This document shows positions 1 to 7,509 of a DNA stretch of 10,997 bases, in pieces; positions within the stretch are counted from its first letter, which is position 1, and each line of letters opens with the position of its first letter. Origin of the DNA: an uncultured Eubacteriales bacterium (lineage in GTDB: Bacteria > Bacillota > Clostridia > Christensenellales > Pumilibacteraceae). The stretch is taken from contig USBU01000024.1 in NCBI GenBank assembly GCA_900553005.1, positions 1 to 10,997 on the forward strand, read 5' to 3'. The notes beneath the pieces are model-generated. The model ran no database searches, was not told the origin of the DNA, and saw only the letters and a program-made list of their open reading frames with translations. A program made the translations under genes and the position numbers.

Positions 1-1272
1 GAACGTATCGATATTGAGCAGCGCGCCGGTAAATGCGGTTTCGTACATAAAATACATTAACAGCTCGCCGATCGTTTCCTCGTTGACCGAAGGCAGCGTA
101 ATGGTGAAATTGGCTCTTTGAGCCTTTTTCAAAGCAAATTCCGTAGCCTTTCTTTCGGCGTTGATAAGCTCGTTCATCGTATGGCCCTTGAGAAAATCAC
201 AGGCGTCAACGTCCTTATCATCGGTTATAACTACCTTATTGCGGTAATTTTCCACCGCAAGGAATGTAACTACCTTATCGTAAGGACCCTCGGTATAAAG
301 CTGCACCTGGCTGTGCTGATCGGTTACTCCCAAGGCCTTGGCAGGCGTCTGTCCGGCATTTACAGTCTTTCCGTCCAGATCGACAGCTTTTCCTAAGGAT
401 TCGCCCCAAATCTGACAGTAAAAATCCGCCATGTATTTTAAACTGTCGGCATAAGGCATGAGAACGCTGACGTTGCAGCCTTTTTTCATCGCTTCATACT
501 GTAAAAATGCGGTAAGAAGCGCGGGATTTTTGCGCACGTCGGCATTTTCGCTGACCTTGCTAAGCTCCGCCGCACCCTTAAGCATAGCCTTTATGTCAAA
601 GCCGAGCACCGCAAAAGTCACGAGTCCGACCGGACAAAGCACGGAAAATCTGCCTCCTACGCCCGCGCCCACACCGTAAATTTTAAAGCCCTCCTTAACA
701 GCTACATTGTACAGAGTTCCCTTTCCTATCGTAGTGGTAACTATGATACGCTTTTTAGCCTCCTCCGCGCCGAGCTCCTTTTTGAGCAAAGCGTAAAGAA
801 TAAGAAACTGACTTAGGGTTTCGCTTGTTTCGCCGCTTTTAGTAACGACGTTGAAATAAGCGGATTTAAGATCGATTACGTCTAAAAGAGCTTGCATTCT
901 CTCCGGATCAACGTTGTCCTCGACGTAAAGCTTGGGCGCCTTGCGAACCTCGCGCGGAAGCTCGTTATGATGAAGATGCAAAAGAGACGTGGCGACGGCC
1001 AACGGTCCGAGCGCGCTACCACCGATACCGAACAACACAAAGCTGTCGGCCTTTTTGCCGATTTCTCCGCAATAAGAAATTATTTCGTCGAGATAATCGC
1101 CGCCGACAAAAGGAAGGTCGCACCATTCCTGCCAGCCCTTGCCGCGGTTATCCATGACGTTTTTATGCGCCTTGGCAATCAGGGCGGCCTGCTTTTCAAA
1201 TGCGCAGGAGCAAATTCCCTTATCGCCTATGGCGTCCTTCATCATGTTGTTGTAATCGAATTTAAGATTCAT
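1..1272 (-). CDS. pgi: Glucose-6-phosphate isomerase, 3' end cut by window edge
   Basis: Cytoplasmic glycolytic enzyme that interconverts glucose-6-phosphate and fructose-6-phosphate. I translated the reverse strand from ATG at 1272 and read 424 codons without a stop to the window edge. Seen: the glycine-rich FGIGGSALGP segment (about residues 81-90), the phosphosugar-binding KSGETSET (145-152), GGRFSV (206-211), the WGESLGK motif with the probable catalytic Glu291, and TDQHSQVQ with His320. Family members of this type run to about 450 residues, so roughly 25-30 C-terminal residues lie outside, including the region of the conserved active-site lysine. The start is well fixed: AAGGAG sits at 1281-1286, 8 bases before ATG. 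It follows hpf on the same strand with a 110-base gap containing hairpins. No convincing private promoter is visible, so read-through from hpf is possible. Identity is secure. Confidence 0.96.
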   Translation of the reverse strand, partial: MNLKFDYNNMMKDAIGDKGICSCAFEKQAALIAKAHKNVMDNRGKGWQEWCDLPFVGGDYLDEIISYCGEIGKKADSFVLFGIGGSALGPLAVATSLLHLHHNELPREVRKAPKLYVEDNVDPERMQALLDVIDLKSAYFNVVTKSGETSETLSQFLILYALLKKELGAEEAKKRIIVTTTIGKGTLYNVAVKEGFKIYGVGAGVGGRFSVLCPVGLVTFAVLGFDIKAMLKGAAELSKVSENADVRKNPALLTAFLQYEAMKKGCNVSVLMPYADSLKYMADFYCQIWGESLGKAVDLDGKTVNAGQTPAKALGVTDQHSQVQLYTEGPYDKVVTFLAVENYRNKVVITDDKDVDACDFLKGHTMNELINAERKATEFALKKAQRANFTITLPSVNEETIGELLMYFMYETAFTGALLNIDTF

Positions 1273-1280
1273 ATATGCTT

Positions 1281-1382
1281 CTCCTTATGTAAAATGATTT
1301 CAGCTTATTATTACATGGCACGGGGCGGACGGCTAAACGCCGCGCGCCCCTTACCGATAAACCGGATTTATCCTAAAATATA
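1281..1382 (-). other. hpf-pgi intergenic region with two hairpins
   Basis: Two inverted repeats lie between hpf and pgi. GATAAA/TTTATC pairs at 1356-1361 and 1367-1372 with a 5-base loop. A GC-rich one pairs GGGGCG (1322-1327) with CGCCCC (1345-1350), and an inner CGGC (1330-1333) with GCCG (1339-1342). Neither is followed by a U tract on the minus strand, so they are not canonical intrinsic terminators. They could attenuate or stabilise an hpf-pgi transcript. The function is inferred only. Confidence 0.4.
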
Positions 1383-1913
1383 TTATTTTACAGCCTCGAT
1401 CAAGCCGTAATCCCCGTCGTTGCGGGAATACAAAACGTTTACGTTGCCGGTCGCCTTATTGGCAAACACGTAAAAATCATGTCCGACAAGCTCCAGCTCC
1501 TCTATCGCGTCCTCTACAGTCATAGGCACAAGCACATACGACTTGGAGCGTACAACTTTCTTTTCTGGCTCCTTGACGGCCTCTTGAGCCAAAGGCGCGG
1601 CAAAATCCAGTTCCTTAAGTTTGAATTTTTTGGACTTCATCTTGTCGTGATGACGGATAATCTGCTTTTCCAGCTTGGGGATCGCCAGGTCGATATTGTT
1701 ATACATGTTTTCGCCCGCGACTTCAGCGCGCACGATTCCGCCCGCAACCGCGATAGTAATTTCCAACGTTTCGAGATCCTTCGATTTTTTAAGCACGATC
1801 TTTGCCTTGGTGTCGTCCTCAAAAAACTTATCAAGCTTATCCACCTTATGGGAGATAATGTCCTTGAGCTTGTCGCTCGCGTTGTAGTTCTTGCACAAAA
1901 ATTCGATTTTCAT
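1383..1913 (-). CDS. hpf: Ribosome hibernation promoting factor, long form
   Basis: Binds the 30S subunit near the decoding centre and, in the long form, pairs 70S ribosomes into inactive 100S dimers under stress or stationary phase. The product is 176 residues. An N-terminal S30AE/YfiA-like domain (about 1-95, starting MKIEFLCKNYNASDKLK) is joined by a short charged linker to the C-terminal dimerisation domain (about 120-176), with VVRSKSYVLVPMTVEDAIEE and a GHDFYVFANKATGNVNVLYS-like stretch ending DGDYGLIEAVK. Length and two-domain order match the Bacillota long form. I chose ATG 1913 rather than the TTG at 2003: the upstream extension does not resemble the family, and 2003 lies inside the promoter. 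A purine-rich AAGGGGG (1925-1931) stands 11 bases before the ATG, slightly far. It is transcribed from its own promoter between clpC and hpf. Confidence 0.95.
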   Translation of the reverse strand: MKIEFLCKNYNASDKLKDIISHKVDKLDKFFEDDTKAKIVLKKSKDLETLEITIAVAGGIVRAEVAGENMYNNIDLAIPKLEKQIIRHHDKMKSKKFKLKELDFAAPLAQEAVKEPEKKVVRSKSYVLVPMTVEDAIEELELVGHDFYVFANKATGNVNVLYSRNDGDYGLIEAVK

Positions 1914-1980
1914 AGAAGTTAAAGCCCCCTTGCTTTTTATTACGTAAGAAGCGCGTAACGCACATCCTCCGTCCGCTATA

Positions 1981-2009
1981 ATTATATCACATAATTGCGG
2001 CAAAGTAAA
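1981..2009 (-). promoter_or_regulatory. hpf promoter with extended -10
   Basis: Read on the minus strand: -35 TTTACT (2009-2004), a 17-base spacer, then -10 TATAAT (1986-1981), preceded by TGA to give an extended -10 (TGNTATAAT). The expected transcription start near 1974 gives a leader of about 60 bases before the ATG at 1913. The -35 is a 4/6 match, compensated by the perfect extended -10. Confidence 0.75.
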
Positions 2010-2137
2010 TAGGTTTTAAAATTTTTTATCGTCGGTTTTTGGTATAAGGCAATAACGGCGATTTTCAAACCTTTATCACGACGCACCTATTCTACGTCCC
2101 GCAAAGACGGAAAATCCGACAAATCAACGCAACGCAC

Positions 2138-4558
2138 TCACCCGGGTATTACCGTAATTTCTCCCTGCTGGAGATCGACGCGCACCGATGAATTTTCCCT
2201 AATGCGGCCGGAAATCAGATTTTCGGCTATGTTATCCTCAATAGACTGCTCGATCACGCGCCGAAGCGGTCTTGCGCCGTATTCCGCGTCGTATCCCTTT
2301 GACACGATATAATCCAGCGCCGCCGGCGTAATATCCAAAGTTATGCCGCGCTCGGACAACGTTTTCTCGAAGCGGTCGAGCATAATGCCCGCGATACGCC
2401 CGATATCCTCCCGTTTAAGCGCGTGAAAAAAGCATACTACGTCAATACGGTTTAAAAATTCCGGCTTAAAATGTCTTTTTAAAGCAGCGGTCAAAATTTC
2501 CTCTGTGCGTTTATCGTCGTTTTCGGCAGCGTCCGAGCTTAAAGAAAAGCCCAGCGAACGCGGCGCGGCCTTAAGATCCGCAACGCCCACGTTGCTTGTC
2601 ATAATTATTATGGTATTTTTAAAGCTGACCAGCCGTCCCTGCGAATCGCTCAGTCTACCGTCATCCAGCATCTGCAGCAGCAGATTATATACATCCGGAT
2701 GCGCTTTTTCAATCTCGTCGAATAAAACGACCGAATACGGACGCCGCCGTACCGCCTCTGTAAGCTGCCCGCCGTCGTCAAAACCGACGTAGCCCGGAGG
2801 AGCGCCTATAAGCTTAGACACCGAATGAGCCTCCATATACTCGGACATATCCAGCCGGATTACGGCGTTTTCGTCGTCGAACATCGCCTCGGACAGCGCC
2901 TTTGTAAGCTCGGTCTTGCCTACGCCGGTAGGACCTAAAAACAAAAAAGAGCCTATCGGACGCGACGGATCCTTCAGTCCGGCGCGGGCGCGGCGGATAG
3001 CCTTTGCAACCGCGCTTACGGCGTTATCCTGACCGATAACGCGCTTATGCAAAAGCTCCTCAAGATGCATGAGCCGCTGAGTCTCGCTTTCAGAAAGCCG
3101 CGTAACCGGAATTTTTGTCCATTTTGAAACAATTTCGGCAATTTCCTCCGCGCCTATGACGCAGGAATCGTGCTCGCTGTTCCGATACCAGTTCATTTTA
3201 TTTTCGTCTATCTTCTTCTTAAGCTCCAAACAGCGGCGCTTATACTCGTCCGCAAGGTCGAATTGCTCGCGGCGCACTGCGTCCACCTTTTTCTGCTCTA
3301 GCACCTTAAGTTCGGCAAGCATATCCTTTTGATCCACAGGAATCGTATTGCCGCTTACCTTTGCGCGGCTCATCGCCTCGTCGATAAGATCAATAGCCTT
3401 GTCGGGCAAAAATCTGTCCGTTATATATCTGTCGCTGAGCCGTGCAGCCGCCTCTATCGCCTCGTCGGAAAGCTTTACCTTATGAAATGTTTCATAATTT
3501 TCCTTGAGTCCCTTCAGAATTTCAATGGTATCCTCAACGGAAGGCGGATTAACAATGATAGGCTGAAAGCGGCGCTCCAAGGCTTTGTCCTTTTCAATGA
3601 ATTTACGGTATTCCTCCGTCGTGGTAGCGCCGACCGTCTGAAGTTCTCCCCGCGCAAGATATGGCTTTAGAATATCCGCGGGAGAGACTTCTCCCTCCTT
3701 GGAACCGGCTTGCGCAAGAGTGTGAAGCTCGTCGATAAAAACGATGATATTTCCGTTTTCACGTATCAGGTCTATTGCGTTTTTCAGCTTTTCCTCAAGC
3801 GCGCCGCGGTATTTTGTTCCGGCGACCAAACTGCCTATATCCAATGAAAATACGATTTTATTTTTCAAAAGCTCAGGCACATTGCCCTCGACAATGGCCT
3901 TGGCAAGTCCCTCGACAACGGCGCTTTTACCTACTCCCGGCTCTCCTATCAAAACGGGATTGTTTTTCGTTTTACGGCAAAGAATCTGTATTATACGTTC
4001 GATTTCCTCTCTGCGGCCAATAATGGGATCGATTTTATGCTCTCTCGCGCGCTTGGTTATATCCACGCCCATATCGGAAAGCTGACCGGGAAGCTCTGAG
4101 CCATCTCCCTCACCTCCGTTTTCCTCGGCACTTTCGGAAAGCAGCGACTTTAGACGGTCGACAAGCTCGGGGATATTTATTTTATAATAATCGCGCAGTA
4201 TAGCGGAAGCCAGACTGCCCTGATCCAGCAGCATGCAATAAAGAAAATGCTCCGTACCGACCGCACTTTTACCGAGGCTTTGCGCAAGCCTGAACGCCGT
4301 CTGAATCATGGCTTTGACGCGGCCGGTATAATCCGCCTCTCCCATCAGCATCACGTGCGGGCTTTCAGAAAAAAGCTCGGCGGCAAAGGAAAGATCCACG
4401 CCGCGCTCGCGCAGCAGCCTGCCCGCGGTACACTCGGCAACCTTGACCAGACCGTATAAAACGTGCTCTGTCCCGATTTCGGGATTAGCGTATTTTTTGA
4501 CCGCAGAAGCCGCTTCCTTCAGGACGCGGTCCATATTGTCCGTAACTGCGAATTTCAT
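2138..4558 (-). CDS. clpC: AAA+ unfoldase ClpC, ATPase subunit of Clp protease
   Basis: HSP100 ATPase that unfolds substrates, including phospho-arginine-marked proteins, and feeds them to ClpP in the cytoplasm. It has 806 residues, about the normal size for ClpC. Domains in order: double Clp N-repeat (about 1-145), first AAA+ module with Walker A GEPGVGKS (205-212) and Walker B IVFIDE ending at 277, a middle region carrying a UVR-type coiled segment (about 421-455) typical of ClpC rather than ClpB, second AAA+ module with Walker A GPTGVGKT (542-549) and Walker B VVLFDE ending at 615, a ClpP-docking tripeptide LGF (669-671), and the C-terminal D2 small domain. AGGAG at 4566-4570 is 7 bases before the ATG. 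It is the last gene of the mcsA-mcsB-clpC operon, 41 bases after mcsB. I see no clear intrinsic terminator downstream (2010-2137). ClpE is unlikely because it carries an N-terminal zinc finger, absent here. Confidence 0.97.
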   Translation of the reverse strand: MKFAVTDNMDRVLKEAASAVKKYANPEIGTEHVLYGLVKVAECTAGRLLRERGVDLSFAAELFSESPHVMLMGEADYTGRVKAMIQTAFRLAQSLGKSAVGTEHFLYCMLLDQGSLASAILRDYYKINIPELVDRLKSLLSESAEENGGEGDGSELPGQLSDMGVDITKRAREHKIDPIIGRREEIERIIQILCRKTKNNPVLIGEPGVGKSAVVEGLAKAIVEGNVPELLKNKIVFSLDIGSLVAGTKYRGALEEKLKNAIDLIRENGNIIVFIDELHTLAQAGSKEGEVSPADILKPYLARGELQTVGATTTEEYRKFIEKDKALERRFQPIIVNPPSVEDTIEILKGLKENYETFHKVKLSDEAIEAAARLSDRYITDRFLPDKAIDLIDEAMSRAKVSGNTIPVDQKDMLAELKVLEQKKVDAVRREQFDLADEYKRRCLELKKKIDENKMNWYRNSEHDSCVIGAEEIAEIVSKWTKIPVTRLSESETQRLMHLEELLHKRVIGQDNAVSAVAKAIRRARAGLKDPSRPIGSFLFLGPTGVGKTELTKALSEAMFDDENAVIRLDMSEYMEAHSVSKLIGAPPGYVGFDDGGQLTEAVRRRPYSVVLFDEIEKAHPDVYNLLLQMLDDGRLSDSQGRLVSFKNTIIIMTSNVGVADLKAAPRSLGFSLSSDAAENDDKRTEEILTAALKRHFKPEFLNRIDVVCFFHALKREDIGRIAGIMLDRFEKTLSERGITLDITPAALDYIVSKGYDAEYGARPLRRVIEQSIEDNIAENLISGRIRENSSVRVDLQQGEITVIPG

Positions 4559-4599
4559 TATATATCTCCTGCAAAACGATTAGATTTTTATTATCCAGA

Positions 4600-5604
4600 C
4601 TACGCCGAGGCAATTTCCTTCAGGCTTGAACGCACGCATTCTGCCCGGTAAACGTCGCGCTCCTCCGGCGTCAGCAGCGGACGGTCCGCGGCGCTTATCA
4701 GACTGAACGGCTGCAAAGAAGTCATAAGCTCGTCCAGAGCTGACACTCGTTTAACCGATATCAGCTTGTAATATGCTCCCAGCTTTATGAATGCACAGCA
4801 ACGGATCAGCTCCTGATTGGTAAGCACGTAAGCGTTAGAAGCAACCCCGTATGCACGCATGATTTCGTCCTTTATGGGGATTTCACGGGTAGCAATGAGA
4901 AATTCCCGCGCACGCTGCTCAGCTTCGGCAAGGTGCTCGACGGCGGAATTGACCAATCCCAGGATATCCTTTTCGCTAAGGCCGAGCGTGCGACGGTTGG
5001 AAATCTGATATATAAAGCCGGCGGCGTCGCTGCCCTCTCCGTACACTCCGCGCAACGCTATATTCAACATTCCCAAAGCGTTTATGCTTTCAATAAGCGT
5101 ATCGGTCAGGGTAAGCGCCGGCAAAAACATCATGACCGAAGCGCGCATCCCGGTGCCGAGATTGGTCGGACAAGCCGTAAGATAACCGAGTCTGTCGCTG
5201 TAAGCGAATTCAGCCGTCTCCGCGATGCGGTCGTCAAGACCGTCCACATATTTGTACGCCTCGTCAAGCTTAAGTCCGGGCATAATGACCTGCTCCCGGA
5301 CGTGATCCTCCTCGTTAAGCATGACGCTGACGATCTCGTCGTCGCCGACTATCACGCTTCCGTAAGGGCAGGATGAAACCAGCTCTTTGGATATGAGATG
5401 CTTTTCCACCAACGCGCCGGCCTCAGCCTCGTTTAGCCTGGCGATATTATATAACCTGCACCCCTCGCCCATCGCGCCGTACACCTTGCCCGCAATCGCC
5501 CCGGCCTGACCGGCGCCCAATTTGGAAGGAAACGGCATACCTTTGAGATTACGCGCAAGCCGGACGCGAGTGGAAATAACCGAATCAAGCATATTTTCAT
5601 TCAT
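4600..5604 (-). CDS. mcsB: Protein-arginine kinase McsB
   Basis: ATP:guanido-phosphotransferase-family kinase that phosphorylates arginine side chains, marking damaged proteins for ClpCP. It has 334 residues, slightly shorter than the approximately 360 of Bacillus McsB. Seen: N-terminal VISTRVRLARNL (9-20), NEEDHVREQ (97-105, acidic catalytic segment), the CPTNLGTGMRAS stretch (about 145-156, nucleotide and transition-state contacts), RGVYGEGSDAAGFIYQISN (185-203), and RDVYRA (316-321), matching the RDXXRA motif known in McsB as an allosteric phospho-arginine pocket. The intact motifs argue for an active, self-regulating kinase. GGAGGG (5615-5620) is 10 bases before the ATG. mcsA ends only 16 bases upstream, so the two are co-transcribed. 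Creatine/arginine kinase is excluded by the short length and the mcsA/clpC context. Confidence 0.96.
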   Translation of the reverse strand: MNENMLDSVISTRVRLARNLKGMPFPSKLGAGQAGAIAGKVYGAMGEGCRLYNIARLNEAEAGALVEKHLISKELVSSCPYGSVIVGDDEIVSVMLNEEDHVREQVIMPGLKLDEAYKYVDGLDDRIAETAEFAYSDRLGYLTACPTNLGTGMRASVMMFLPALTLTDTLIESINALGMLNIALRGVYGEGSDAAGFIYQISNRRTLGLSEKDILGLVNSAVEHLAEAEQRAREFLIATREIPIKDEIMRAYGVASNAYVLTNQELIRCCAFIKLGAYYKLISVKRVSALDELMTSLQPFSLISAADRPLLTPEERDVYRAECVRSSLKEIASA

Positions 5605-5620
5605 ATCGGCAACGCCCTCC

Positions 5621-6103
5621 TTACATATCCTTAGCGGCGTCGCGCAGTTTTTTAAGCTTCATATTTATTTTGGCGGCGCGCGAGTAATCCTCTATATCGA
5701 CCGCTCTTTTAAGCTCCTCCTTAAGGCGCGCGTATTCGCTCTCAGGCGTAGAAGCGGCGGAAGCCGGAGTTTTACCGACGTGAATAATCCCCTGCTGCAT
5801 CTGCGAAACCCTCGGAAGAATGAGATTTGCAAATTCCTTGTAACAATTTTCACAGCCGACATAGCCGGAAGTCAAAAATTCCTCCTCTGTCGTCCCGCAC
5901 GTCCTGCATACGCGTTTTTTTGCGGCGGCCGCGCCGAACACAGACGAAAAATCAGAAAAAAACGCATTGGCAAAATCGCTCTTGCCTGCGGAAACCAGCT
6001 TTCTGCGACAATCGGCGCAAAGATGCGTTTCGGTCTTTATCCCGTTAAACTGCTTTATGGTATGATAAGTCGCTTCGTTCTTTTTGCAGGCGTCGCAAAG
6101 CAT
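5621..6103 (-). CDS. mcsA: McsA, zinc-finger/UVR activator of McsB
   Basis: Cytoplasmic partner that activates McsB kinase and helps connect it to ClpC. It has 160 residues. Two zinc-finger-like cysteine sets are visible: CDAC (3-6) with CADC (29-32), and CRTC (66-69) with CENC (84-87). The C-terminus (about 123-157) is a charged UVR-type helical hairpin (YARLKEELKRAVDIEDYSRA and onward), the same kind of motif as in ClpC. Cysteine pairs, UVR end and length are typical of McsA. The start is supported by AAGGAG (6114-6119), 10 bases before ATG. It is the first gene of the operon. ctsR, which normally sits directly upstream in Bacillota, is not here, and a promoter lies immediately in front instead. 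Confidence 0.95.
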   Translation of the reverse strand: MLCDACKKNEATYHTIKQFNGIKTETHLCADCRRKLVSAGKSDFANAFFSDFSSVFGAAAAKKRVCRTCGTTEEEFLTSGYVGCENCYKEFANLILPRVSQMQQGIIHVGKTPASAASTPESEYARLKEELKRAVDIEDYSRAAKINMKLKKLRDAAKDM

Positions 6104-6140
6104 ATACTGAATTCTCCTTATAGAAAGGCAATATAATTCA

Positions 6141-6170
6141 ATTATATATTATAGCCGCCGGATAAGTCAA
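6141..6170 (-). promoter_or_regulatory. mcsA-mcsB-clpC operon promoter
   Basis: On the minus strand: -35 TTGACT (6170-6165), an 18-base spacer, and -10 TATAAT (6146-6141). The leader to the mcsA ATG at 6103 would be about 30 bases. A second TATAAT (6153-6148) overlaps but has a poorer -35. The classical CtsR tandem heptad (GGTCAAA repeats) is not seen. Instead AGTCAA (6165-6170) and TTGACT (6182-6187) form an inverted repeat with 11 bases between, overlapping the -35. Confidence 0.65.
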
Positions 6171-6190
6171 TTAAAACCCGCTTGACTCAA

Positions 6191-6258
6191 CGACAGTTTT
6201 ATAGGTTTTTTTAACGGGCGATAAATCCCCCGACAGTTTACCGTTTTTAACCGATCGC
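6191..6258. repeat. Imperfect 40-base-period direct repeat in divergent region
   Basis: CGACAGTTT occurs at 6191-6199 and again at 6231-6239, each followed by a G-T-rich run and AAC (GGTTTTTTTAAC, then GTTTTTAACC). The copies diverge after about 25 bases. It lies between the divergent mcsA and antiporter promoters. It may be a duplicated protein-binding site or chance. Confidence 0.3.
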
Positions 6259-6267
6259 CGCATAATG

Positions 6268-6296
6268 TTGACTTTTCTAAAATAAAAATATATCAT
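6268..6296 (+). promoter_or_regulatory. Promoter of calcium/sodium antiporter gene
   Basis: TTGACT (6268-6273), a 17-base spacer (6274-6290), and TATCAT (6291-6296). Each hexamer differs from consensus at one position. Transcription would begin near 6303, which rules out the TTG at 6305 as a usable start and supports ATG 6335. Confidence 0.75.
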
Positions 6297-6334
6297 ATAA
6301 GGGCTTGTACCCGAAATCGGACGGAGTTAAATTT

Positions 6335-7351
6335 ATGTTTGATTTATTTACGACACAATCGGCCTGGATACTTATTATTCTGGGCATAGCGGCAGGCTTT
6401 GCGCTGATAATCTTCGGAGGAGATTTTTTCGTGGATTCGGCCGTTTGGCTGGCGGAAATAACGCGCATCCCTAAAATGATTATAGGCGCCACGGTCGTCA
6501 GCATAGGAACAACTCTGCCGGAAATTTTCGTTTCCTTCACGGCGGCTGCGCAGGGACAAACGGCGATGGCGGTAGGCAATGCGGCCGGCAGCATATTCTG
6601 CAATCTGGCGCTTATACTGGGACTGACGCTTGCCTTTAAATCGGCGTTTATAGATAAAAAGGAATTTCTGCCTAAATTTATAATATTCGCCGCGTCTTCT
6701 GTTCTGCTGTTGATTTTTGCGCTGAACAGAAATATCGGAGCCGCCGAAAGCTCCGTTCTTATCGGCGTATTCCTGCTTTTTATGTTTATAAACGTTTTAG
6801 GCGCCGTGAAACGAATGGAGGAAAAGGATCAATTAAGCCTTACGTCGGAGCAAACGGATACAACGGAGCAGCAGAAAAAGAAAAAACCCTGGATAATGAT
6901 CGTACTGCTTATTGCGGGCGCGGCCGGCATAGCGGCGGGCGCAAATCTTTTAATCGATTCGGTAAGCGCGGCTGCCGCCAAGCTATCGGTATCCGAGCAG
7001 ATTATAAGCCTTACCGTGGTGGCGCTGGGCACTAGCCTGCCCGAGCTTATTACGGCGCTGACCTCGCTGAAGAAAAGCAACGCGGAGATTTCCATGGGAA
7101 ATATCCTGGGCGCCAATATCCTTAACGCGACGCTGATTACGGGCGGAAGCGGTCTTATAGCCGGCGGCCTGACCGTCGCGGCCGGAGATTTTCTGCCGCT
7201 GATATTATCGGTAGGATTAGCAATGGCGGCTGCCGCCGTGCTGATAATTCCCGTCCTTATCAAGGGGCGCACCTACCGCGCTCAGGGCATTGTCATGATG
7301 AGCCTTTACCTTGGCTATACGGCCTTCATGATTATGAGTATTGTAAGCTGA
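6335..7351 (+). CDS. CaCA-family calcium/sodium antiporter (YrbG-like)
   Basis: Inner-membrane exchanger of the Ca2+:cation antiporter family, expected to extrude Ca2+ in exchange for Na+ or H+. It has 338 residues, about ten hydrophobic segments, in two homologous halves. Repeat alpha-1 is GATVVSIGTTLPEIFVSF (51-68) followed by AVGNAAGSIFCN (79-90). Repeat alpha-2 is SLTVVALGTSLPELITAL (225-242) followed by SMGNILGANILN (253-264). The key glutamates are Glu63 and Glu237, with Asn82 and Asn256 in the GN motifs. The halves are joined by a hydrophilic loop (about 158-185) rich in E, Q, T and K. GGAG (6323-6326) lies 8 bases before ATG 6335. The in-frame TTG at 6305 sits at the predicted transcription start and lacks a Shine-Dalgarno. 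It is transcribed alone, divergently from mcsA. The actual ion pair cannot be read from sequence. Confidence 0.93.
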   Translation: MFDLFTTQSAWILIILGIAAGFALIIFGGDFFVDSAVWLAEITRIPKMIIGATVVSIGTTLPEIFVSFTAAAQGQTAMAVGNAAGSIFCNLALILGLTLAFKSAFIDKKEFLPKFIIFAASSVLLLIFALNRNIGAAESSVLIGVFLLFMFINVLGAVKRMEEKDQLSLTSEQTDTTEQQKKKKPWIMIVLLIAGAAGIAAGANLLIDSVSAAAAKLSVSEQIISLTVVALGTSLPELITALTSLKKSNAEISMGNILGANILNATLITGGSGLIAGGLTVAAGDFLPLILSVGLAMAAAAVLIIPVLIKGRTYRAQGIVMMSLYLGYTAFMIMSIVS

Positions 7352-7411
7352 ATGCTTAAAGTCTTTAATTAAACGTTAACTGTCTTTTCAGCGCTTATTA
7401 ATTTATCACTG

Positions 7412-7445
7412 CAGCCGGAAATCTATTAAATAAATTTCCCGGCTG
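7412..7445 (+). terminator. Hairpin after antiporter gene, possible weak terminator
   Basis: CAGCCGG-AAAT (7412-7422) pairs with ATTT-C-CCGGCTG (7434-7445), an 11-bp stem with one bulged C and an 11-base loop. What follows is TAATGATATTT, not a proper U tract, so termination efficiency is uncertain. It is placed between the antiporter stop and the next promoter, where a terminator would be expected. Confidence 0.4.
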
Positions 7446-7480
7446 TAATGATATTTACAGAAATTTTTATATTCATATGC

Positions 7481-7509
7481 TTGTCAATAAAAATTCCGCG
7501 TGCTATAAT
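7481..7509 (+). promoter_or_regulatory. Promoter of TetR-antiporter operon, extended -10
   Basis: TTGTCA (7481-7486), a 17-base spacer (7487-7503), and TATAAT (7504-7509), with TGC just before the -10 (extended -10). Transcription should start near 7516. This excludes in-frame ATG codons at 7448 and 7508 as starts of the regulator gene. Confidence 0.8.

Noticed and set aside
892..1410. 172-codon plus-strand open frame
   Set aside because: Lies almost entirely antisense to pgi, whose translation shows all family motifs. Its product resembles nothing and it lacks a ribosome site.
1479..1922. 147-codon plus-strand open frame
   Set aside because: Exactly antisense to hpf; a codon-bias shadow.
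1914..2003. 30-residue N-terminal extension of HPF from a TTG
   Set aside because: The TTG lies inside the -35/-10 spacer of the hpf promoter, and the extension does not match HPF N-termini. ATG 1913 begins the family-typical MKIEF.
2010..2137. Terminator for the mcsA-mcsB-clpC operon
   Set aside because: Short inverted pieces exist (for example ATCGTCG with CGGCGAT), but they contain mismatches on the minus strand and are followed by A, not U, runs.
5522..6136. 204-codon plus-strand open frame
   Set aside because: Antisense to mcsA and the mcsB start. The zinc-finger and UVR motifs of McsA are on the other strand.
6305..6334. TTG-initiated 10-residue extension of the Ca2+/Na+ antiporter
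   Set aside because: It coincides with the predicted transcription start of the TTGACT-17-TATCAT promoter and has no Shine-Dalgarno. ATG 6335 has GGAG at 8 bases.
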